From Branchiostoma belcheri (Eukaryota > Chordata > Leptocardii > Amphioxiformes > Branchiostomatidae): a DNA stretch of 64,000 bases. This document shows positions 1 to 8,100 of the stretch, piece after piece; positions within the stretch are counted from its first letter, which is position 1, and every line of letters starts with the position of its first letter. Under the pieces are notes generated by a model. That model had not been told where the DNA came from, made no database searches, and was given only the letters and a program-made list of their open reading frames with translations. The stretch lies in the NCBI RefSeq assembly GCF_001625305.1, contig NW_017804409.1, positions 1,131,569-1,195,568 of the forward strand, given 5' to 3'. A program made the position numbers and the translations under genes.

Positions 1-429
1 ATCCGGGTTACGCAGTATTTAAAAAAGGACAGGTCACTAAAATATGGACATACGGCGTGTCACTGCATAGGTATCATTCATAGGGAAGTTGACACTTCAG
101 TATCTCGGTTTAATCGGACCATCCATAGTTTAATTCTCACTTAGTCAATCTCTTCGACTTCATATCCGGCTCTAATCAGCCGCCGGGCTACAGATGGCCT
201 AACGTACAGGCACCTCTCCCGTGACTGTGTTCCAGGCCTGAGTGACACGAACTTCTTTTGACGCGGTATCTGTCCAATCCAGTGACTTTCGTGTTACTCC
301 GGCTCAGACCCTGAACTCGTGCCAGCCGGCCCCAGCCGCCGGCTTGTTTGTTCGACCCAACGCTCGCGTCAACATAGTCGAGGGTGGCGACATCCATATT
401 ACCCGGGCCCAGATGGATCAACCGCCATT
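1..429. other. Lead-in sequence, no gene recognised
   Basis: No exon, transposon end or tandem structure is recognised here. The composition turns towards the GC-rich CCGG/GTGTCAG style of the adjoining minisatellite from about position 230. The short open frames have no family resemblance. Confidence 0.4.
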
Positions 430-2480
430 TTTTGCGCCATTCGGCTCAAAAGCCAACCTCGTGTCGTTCTGGTCCAGTGTGCCGGCTTCATGTTAACAGG
501 CTTGTACGCCACCCTCGTGTCAACCGGGTCCCATGTGCTAGCTTCGTGTTATTCGGCTCAGAGTCAAACGTCATCCTCGTGTCAGCCCGGTCCAGCACTG
601 CGCAGGCTTCGTGTTCTTAGTATTCGGCTCAAACGCCAGCCTCGTGCCACCCCGGTCCAGTGTGCCGGCCTCGTCTTTCTTACTCAAACGCCAACCGCGT
701 GTCAGCCCGGCCCGGAGTGCCGGTGTCGCGTTCTTCGGCTCAAACGCCAACTACGTGTCAGCCCGGTCCTGCGTGCCGGCTTCGTGTTCTTCGGCTCCAA
801 CGCCACCTGCGTGTCAGCCCGGTCCTGCGTGCCGGCTTCGTGTTCTTCGGCTCCAACGCCAACCGCGTGTCAGCCCGGTCCTACGTGCCGGCTTCGTGTC
901 TTCGGCTCCAACGCCATCTGCGTGTCAGCCCGGTTAGCCGGCTTCGTCTTATCTCGGATCGGCTTAACCGCCACACTCGTGTCAACTTTGGCCCCATCGC
1001 CAACCTGTGTCGTCTCGTCAAACTCGTGTCTTCTCGGCGCAACCGTCAAACTCGTGTCTTCTCGGCTCAACCGCCAAAACTCGTGTCCTCTCGGCGAAAC
1101 CGTCAAACTCGTGTCATCTCGGCGCAATCGTCAAACTCGTGTCTTCTCGGCTCAACCGCCAAATCTCGTGTCCTCTCGGCGACACCGTCAATCTCGTGTC
1201 CTCTCGGCTCAACCGCCAAACTCGTGTCATCTCGGCTCCACCGCCAAACTCGTGTCATCTCGGCTCAACCATCAAGCAACCTTGTGTCATCTCGGCTCAA
1301 CTGCCAAACTCGTGTCTTCTCGGCTTAACCGCCAAAACTCGTGTCATCTCGGCTCAATAGCCAAAACTCGTGTCATCTCGGCTCAACCGCCAAACTCGTG
1401 TCATCTCGGCTCAACCGTCAAGCAACCTCGTGTAATCTCGGCTCAACCGTCAAACCCGTGTCTTCTCGGCTCAACCGCCAAAACTCGTGTCATCTCGGCT
1501 CAATAGCCAAACTCGTGTCATCTCGGCTCAACCGCCAACCTCGTGTCTTCTCGGCTCAACCGCCAAACTCGTGTCATCTCGGCTCAACAGCCAAAACTCG
1601 TGTCATCTCGGCTCAACCGCCCACCTCGTGTCATCTAGGCTCAACCGCCAGCCTCGTGTCATCTAGGCTCAACCGCCCACCTCGTGTCATCTCGGCTCAA
1701 CCGCCAGCCTCGTCTCATCTCGGTTCGACCGCCAAACTCGTGTCATCTCGGCTCAACCGCCAAAACTCGTGTCATCTCGGCTCCTCCGCCAACCTCGGGT
1801 CATATCCGCTCAACCGCCGAAACTCGTGTCATCTCGGCTCAACCGCCAAGCTCAACCGCCAAAACTCGTGTCATCTCGGCTCAACAGCCAAAACTCGTGT
1901 CATCTCGGCTCAACCTCCTACCTCGTGTTCTCTAGGCTCAACCGCCAGCCTCGTATCATCTCGGTTCAACCGCCAAACTCGTGTCATCTCAGCTCAACCT
2001 CCCAAACTCGTGTCATCTCGGGCATTTTCGGCTCGACCGCCAAACTCGCGAATCCCGGCTCGACCGCCAACCTTGTGTCGTCTCAGCTCAGCTGCCGTCT
2101 TAGTATCGTCTCGGCTCGAACGCCAAACTTGTTTCATCTCGGCTCACCTGCCAAACTCGCGTCATCTCGGCTCAACCGCCAAACCCGGGTCATCTCGGAA
2201 CCTCTTGTATGTCATCTCGGCTCACTAGACCTTGCCTCGTCTCGGATCCCCCCCCCCNNNNNNNNNNNNNNNNNNNNCCCCCGGGTTAGTATCGTCTAAG
2301 CTTGAACGCCAGACTCGTGTCATCTCGGCTCACCCGCCAACCTCCGGCCGCGGGCTTCGTGTCCCCTAGGCACAAACGCCAACGTTGTGTCGTCTCGGCT
2401 CAGCTTCCGACCTCGGTCCTCTCGGCTCGACCGTCAACCTCGGCCATCTCAGCTCACCTGCTAGCCTCCGTGACCTCGTC
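430..2480. repeat. 28-bp / 57-bp minisatellite array with assembly gap
   Basis: From about 1000 to 2480 a unit of roughly 27-28 bp repeats, built on CTCGTGTCATCTCGGCTC followed by AACCGCCAAA, with many single-base variants and one-base length changes. From about 430 to 960 the same kind of sequence is organised in longer units of about 57 bp (GTGTCAGCCCGGTCC then TGCCGGCTTCGTGTTC), about twice the short unit. Twenty Ns at 2258-2277, flanked by C runs, mark an assembly gap, so the true length is unknown. The long open frames across it (for example 319-1506 and 1341-2228) exist because the unit lacks stop codons in several frames. They are not evidence of genes. Confidence 0.93.
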
Positions 2481-3320
2481 TCAACCGAAAACCCCGGCTT
2501 GTCGGCTCCATCGTCATCCCAGGGCCACCGCTTCACGCCTGGAACACTCCACAGGACCTTCTTTCTAGTCTTTGTTCTCTTGTTATTTACATTCCGATAC
2601 CTCCCGTTCAACGCACCCATGTGTTCCAGTACTGTTACTTCTGAAGGTTTTCTCACTGCCGTCTTGTCCAGTACACCCTAGTATTGCAGTCGATCTCACA
2701 TCGCGCTTTACTTATGCATATTTTATCGCCTTTTTCGGCCCTGTAAACCCTAGTCAGTCTCACACAGCACTGTTATTTCTGCACATATTTATCGCTGTTG
2801 CTTGTCCAGTCAAAATTAATTACGTAGCCGGACCTTTATACCGGTCTCGTGCTGTCCCAGTAGTATGTTACTAGTACCTTCAGAGCTTTGCTAGCATTGT
2901 ACAGGAAGATCTCCTACTTGATTAGTTCCACTGTACTCGGCGCAGGACGTCGCCTAGATCATGGCTTGCTGGCCACTAGTTCTCCTGCTTTATGTTTAGA
3001 CAATCCCGTCAGTTTATACTACTAACGCGTTACAGTGCTTTTACTTACGAATGTTTTATGACTGTAGTCTTATCCAGTGCAACCTAGCTTTTTAGTCATT
3101 TCACCCAGTACTGTTATTTATGAATGTTTTTATCGCTGTTGTTTTGTTTTATCCAGTACAACCTACTAGTTAGTCTCCCGTAGCTTCGTTGTTTATGACT
3201 ATTGTTTGTCCCATACAACCTAGCTCTTTAGTCCTCCTGTTTGTTCAATACAACCTAGCTTTTCGTCCGCCCAGCCGGCACTGTTAGCTTCCAAACTTTT
3301 ATCGATATTGTTTCGTTACG
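2481..3320. repeat. Degenerate ~60-70 bp tandem repeat field
   Basis: A diverged motif recurs: GTCCAGTACAACCTAG, then TTTAGTC, then CACTGTTATTTATGA, then TTTTATCGCTGTTG. It is visible near 2665, 2740, 2800, 3075, 3160, 3215 and 3245. Spacing is irregular, so this is an old, decayed array. No coding sequence is recognised. Confidence 0.6.
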
Positions 3321-3325
3321 CCCCT

Positions 3326-3590
3326 CTAACTACGGTTACCGCACTCTCCCCCTCCTCGCCTCTCTTCTTCCCTCCGGGCTTGGTCTTGGTGGATTCTCAT
3401 GTTTTCAAACATTAAACTTACCAAGCCCACTTCGCCTTCTTGTCTCTCTATGATAAGCGTTGAGAGTGAGTGCAGATAATTGTTATCCTGATGAAGGCGA
3501 CAGTGGTCGCTGAAAATTTGATCTCTCGGTAAACTGTGTGTTGGAATAAAGTTCAACTTTTTACGATAATTGTATTAGTCATTACTTCTC
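3326..3590. mobile_element. Possible retroelement 3' tail
   Basis: The plus strand reads CCTGATGAAGGCGACAGTGG near 3488, followed by a stretch ending AATAAAGTTCAAC near 3546. A GATGAAGGCGAC-type block close to an AATAAA end resembles the 3' tails of some animal retroelements (Penelope-like elements are my best guess). The minus-strand open frame 3556-3326 is probably the complement of this tail. Low confidence, from general resemblance only. Confidence 0.25.
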
Positions 3591-3828
3591 TCTGTCTCTC
3601 TAGCATAGGCCACCAATGACCTTCTTGTCATTACTTACTTAATACTTACTTAATTAACTAACGTGACGTATTACTGGAGGTGGCTGACTTCGCCAGGTGG
3701 TTGACCGTCCAGGCATGACTGTAGATAGGGATGACCTCGGCGTTCCTCCGATTCCTGGTGTCTCTGAAATGTTGGGTAACGTTAAAGCTTTGGGTTTGGC
3801 GTGAGCTCCACGACTGAGATCGACCAAG

Positions 3829-3889
3829 ATGGCGGTGTGTGTGTTCCTGTCAGTACTAACCCTGGCCGCCCTTTTTGGCTGCAGCCCAG
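3829..3889 (+). CDS. Candidate first coding exon: signal peptide
   Basis: An ATG in good context (AAG ATG G) opens a 20-codon frame, MAVCVFLSVLTLAALFGCSP, which is a textbook secretory signal: short N-region, hydrophobic VFLSVLTLAALF core and small residues for cleavage. It ends at a strong splice donor, CAG|GTAAGA at 3889/3890, in phase 1. No phase-compatible following exon was recognised. Downstream plus-strand DNA is occupied by the minus-strand dioxygenase gene, so the rest is either far away, nested in introns, or lost. It may be a genuine first exon of a secreted protein or a relic of one. Confidence 0.4.
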
Positions 3890-4440
3890 GTAAGAAGACC
3901 CAGAAATGCTATCAGACGTATTATTATGTGTAATCATTATAAAGCATTGTGGATTTCCATTGATGCAAATGTTGATGTGAACGTTACTAAAATGGAACGG
4001 AAAACAACAACAGTTTTTTTTTAAAATTCCAACATGAAATCACGCCTTAGCAGCATGGTGTCCGTACTACGATCGCTTTGAAAGAATTTTAAAAATTCCA
4101 CGAATGCATTCCCTGGGTACTTGGTTTTGAGCTGGCCTTCGGCAATGTGGTATTTGGACCGACTAGGAAGGGTCGTTGTTTCTTTTTGCATATGAAAAGC
4201 TTTATTTCGGGCCAATTGCGGACACTAATATGTTCCCAGTACAGCTAAAATGACAACCAACAACCAATTCTGAATAAGCATAGCACTAACAAGAGATGAC
4301 CAATATAAACGACCTGAAGTGATATAATATAAAATAAAACGTGTTTTGCTACACCGATCTGCCTTAAAAAAATCTTACACCAACATCGAAATAAAAAAAA
4401 CACAGCTCTGTAAAACTAGTACATAGTACAACCACCAACT
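3890..4440. other. Intergenic AT-rich DNA, nothing recognised
   Basis: AT-rich DNA with poly-T/A runs. A short stretch near 4021-4045 (TTCCAACATGAAATCACG) resembles the start of a small repeat also found at about 5133. No gene or clear transposon boundary. Confidence 0.4.
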
Positions 4441-4808
4441 AAGGCCACACCAATTTAATTTCTTGGTTAACGGATTCGCCCGCTTCATTTTTTTCTGATT
4501 TGCAAATAAAAATAGAAATTCAGAATCAACTGTAAAATGCTCATATTTTGACCTGAACAGTTGAAAACAGTCCCTTTCATCCTAGTTGTTACAGCTATTC
4601 CATCTTTCAATGCAATGGTATCATTAAAAGTTCAAAATTCATTGTTTAAATTTTGAACCAGCCTGGTGTGTTGACTTCATGGCTCCTACCATACCATTTT
4701 GGGCCATAATAGGATGCCTAGGCCTGTTTTTATTTATTTATTTTTTCTCCCGCCCGCTCCATTATTTTTCTAGAAAAATCCGTTAACCAAGAAATTAAAT
4801 TGGTGTGG
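4441..4808. mobile_element. MITE family A, copy 1
   Basis: Terminal inverted repeats of about 35 bp: left GGCCACACCAATTTAATTTC, right arm the complement ending TTAAATTGGTGTGG. Two further copies lie at 14493-14850 and 59283-59656 with the same internal text. The element sits about 40 bp beyond the stop codon of the minus-strand dioxygenase gene. On the minus strand it carries overlapping AATAAATAAATAAA motifs (near 4729-4742) that could serve as its poly(A) signals. Confidence 0.85.
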
Positions 4809-4848
4809 ACTTCAAACAAATGCTGCTGACACCATAAAGCTACTCCTA

Positions 4849-5102
4849 TCAAATATACGACAAATATCTCTGCTTGTTTCTCCACTCAAGGTTTGAGAGT
4901 AAAATGGCCACTAGTTTTTCGTCACCGTTTCCGTTTTTTGCGTCTTTCAAAGCCTTTAAAATCTCGGCCTTTTCTTCGGGAGACAGGAAGTCTTCCAAGT
5001 CTTCCATCTGTTCTCTCAACTCGTCGGTGTCGTCTCGTAGTTCCCGCGCTCGTCCTGACCCCAGACTGGGAGACAGCTTCAGGGCGAAACTGTACCTAGC
5101 AC
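4849..5102 (-). CDS. Dioxygenase gene, terminal coding exon 5
   Basis: 254 bp, acceptor AACTCCGCAG, stop TGA at 4851-4849. Encodes residues 436-519, starting ARYSFALKLSPS (last core strand, with R438 as candidate 2-oxoglutarate ligand). A charged helical tail rich in E, D, K and L follows (ELRDDTDELREQMEDLEDFL, then PEEKAEILKALKD), which could form a coiled coil. The poly(A) signal must be downstream, in or beyond MITE A. Confidence 0.82.
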
Positions 5103-8100
5103 CTGCGGAGTTTAAAAGGCATTTTTTTTTAAATTTCCAACATGTAATCACAAGACGTGGTGACGGCACACTCAAGTTTTTTCAACTTATATTAATGTCG
5201 CCACCAACACAGGGGACAATACAATAGTCATTTTCACCTAAGCGAAGTGAGGGAAGTCGTGTTAAGTGCCTATGGCACAAGATCAGTGGCATGTCAGGAC
5301 TCGAACCCAGGACCTCTAGGTTCCGAGTCGAGCACTCTGCCGTAACGCCACACGACCCCACTCAAGTTTTGAGAGTAAAATGGCTACTGTATAAGGCATT
5401 GGCATGAACAATGTGAAAAGGGCATGTATCTGACTAGGTTCCTCTTTTTACCAAAGGGTAATCGAAGAGCAACCAAGTTAGATTTGTGTGACCCATGGTT
5501 TTATTTATGGAACTAGAGAAGTAACATTTGCAATGTTTACCTTCGGACATGGTCTGCTCTGTTTATTCTTACTCAAACACATTCACATACATGTACTACT
5601 AGTGTATGGTGACAGGAGTAGAGCAGACCATGAAATTGCAACATTATGTAACCCAACACCTGTCACCATGGCGGCAGACGTCAACAAATCATGTCATTGG
5701 CCAGGTCAGAGGTTAGTGTTTGGAACAGAAGAGGAGGAAGAAACTGAGTAAAAACAATATGTTTTCCTTCGGTAAACATAACAAGATGCAACTTGGCATG
5801 TTATCTGTATATTTGTCCAATTTCTACTCTTCCAGCCGCTTCTAAAGCCTGGTATAGTGGCAAATTGTACTATTTTAGTGGACTAGCTACTCTGCCATGT
5901 TATCTGTCTATTTGGCCCATTTCTACTCTTTCCAGCCCCCTCTGTACCCTGGTAGAGGGTAATGAAACGTCTATCAGTTCTCACCGTTGATCCGAGCGCT
6001 GGGCGGTCTTGCGGAATGCAGAATGGAGCAGGGGAAGACGGCAACACGTCCGTACGCAGGCTTCACCGCAATGAACGGCTCGAAATCGTCAGTAAAGAAC
6101 GCAGTTTCTCCCAACTTGTCCACCTGAGGGTGATATGTGGTCGTTAACCACAGTGTGTGGTCGTTATCACTACTTATACGAGCTAACGACAAAGCGCCAT
6201 GCTGAACGTCCTCAGTAGGAGATCGCCTGCGTTTTGGCGACGTCTCAGGGAGGAGCCTAATGGTACAGAATTGTGTGCACTTTGCAAGGTTTCTAGGAAT
6301 GGTACAGGCATTTTGTCCACAGGAATGGAATGTCCAAAGGCATGTCTCTGGCCCACATTTATGCCCACATTCCTGGAAACCCTTGGGAAGACCTCTCTGT
6401 CCCGGATGGCTCTACTTTCTGTGACCCCGGGGCTCGTTCACTATACACTCAGGGAAGGAGTGAACTATATCTGTCTAGACTTAACAGGTACCAAGTCTTC
6501 CTCAAAATCATGAAATGATGGCAGTGCAATGCAATGCAAACCATAACCCTAACAGCAACCACCGTCGCCATGGCAATGTATGTTTTCATGTCCTTGTTAT
6601 ATGATTGTTCTCAGTGGGAAATGCGTGTATATGACAGCTTCAGAGCAGCAAACTGTACTCCTTCGGCAGACCCATGGTATGTAAGTCCCATGGCATGTAA
6701 TCCGTCTATTTGGCCAATATTGTACTCTTTCTAGCCATATTTGTAGCGAAAATTTGGGTGAGTCCAATTTCTTGTGCTGGATATTACACTTTAAACTTGC
6801 TTCATAACATTTGTAGCTTGGTAGAGGCATTGTTTATTTTATCAACAAAAACCAAAGGATACAGGCAATGTGACGATACACTCAAGTAAAACCATAGCGA
6901 AGCCATCTCTCCCCGGCAAAGTCCATCGGCGGCAAAACCGTCCCTCAGCGGCATAACTCGCGTCGCTCCCCGAGAAAAAATAACGCCGCCACCTCAGAAG
7001 TCTGCGAAGGAGGCTATAGGTTCAACGGTCTGGCAGAAAGTTGAATAGAACTACTGACTACTAAGAGCAAGTACACCCTTACAGGTACGTGCTAATAAAG
7101 CCTTGGTAACAACCCACCGTACGTGCTTTTTGTCCGTACGTTTTTTGGGAAGCCACGTCTGCTACGTTTTTCTGAATTAACGTGCGTTGTACGCTCGTAG
7201 GCTGTACAGGACACGCGCGTCGCACATACGGGTGGTGAATCCGCAGAACGCACACATGAAAACTTTTACATGCACTTACAGTTCTACGGCGTGTCTGCGT
7301 GCTCCCAAATCCGTAGGACTCCGTACGGAGGTGGTACTCACCACGCAGGGATGCCCTACGTTTTCCCACGTTTTTGCACGTAGACAGCACGCAGAAGCAC
7401 GTACGGCGGGTTGTGACCAAGGCTTAAGCTAGTCGCTATGCCTTACCTCCCAGTCCCTGTTGAGGTAGAGCAGCAGCGTGTACTCGTCCTCGCCGTACTC
7501 ACAGTCGTCGTGGATCTTGGTGTGGTCGGCCAGGCGGATCAGGTTCAGCGCCACGTCGTACGGGTAGAACCCGCTCTTCCCGCTCACGTGGCTCACGATC
7601 TCACGACTGGCCCGCCAGAAGTAACTCTTAACGAACGCGTCAATACTGAAACCTGTCGCAAGGGAAGAAGAACGTCCTCTATAAAGCCCCTGTCACACAC
7701 TCAGAACCTTCCACCGATAAAAAAACAAAACTTTGAATTGCCTTGTGTACAAAATATCGTTCCCATTTTCATATTTCCTTAGATAAAAGGCAAGATGGCA
7801 GCCTCAATTTTGAGGCATGTCTCCGACCAATTCACCAATTTCACACTTCCCATAATGCCTAGTAAAGATCACGGATATGACGTATGACCAACCCCCTTCC
7901 CCGACGTAATATTTCCAACAGTTCTATCGACAAGCTGGTCAACTATATTGTTTTGAATTATCTATCTAGTATAAGGCGCATGTCATAATTGCATTTTTGT
8001 TGGAATTAGAGAAAATGACGTACCTTCTATAGTTCTACCTTCTACCGAAGACTCTCCTACTCGCAAGGTCGCATTACGTAAATCCCCTTCTTACGTCATA

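Noticed and set aside
319-2228. Long stop-free frames of 222-395 codons rich in R, S, L and Q
   Set aside because: They follow the 28-bp unit in several frames at once, so they reflect the minisatellite and not protein coding.
1000-2480. CRISPR-like ~28-bp repeats
   Set aside because: Units are head-to-tail with no unique spacers, and the context is eukaryotic.
6199-6513. 104-codon plus-strand frame in intron 3
   Set aside because: No splice consensus or family resemblance, and it lies within an intron of the opposite-strand gene.
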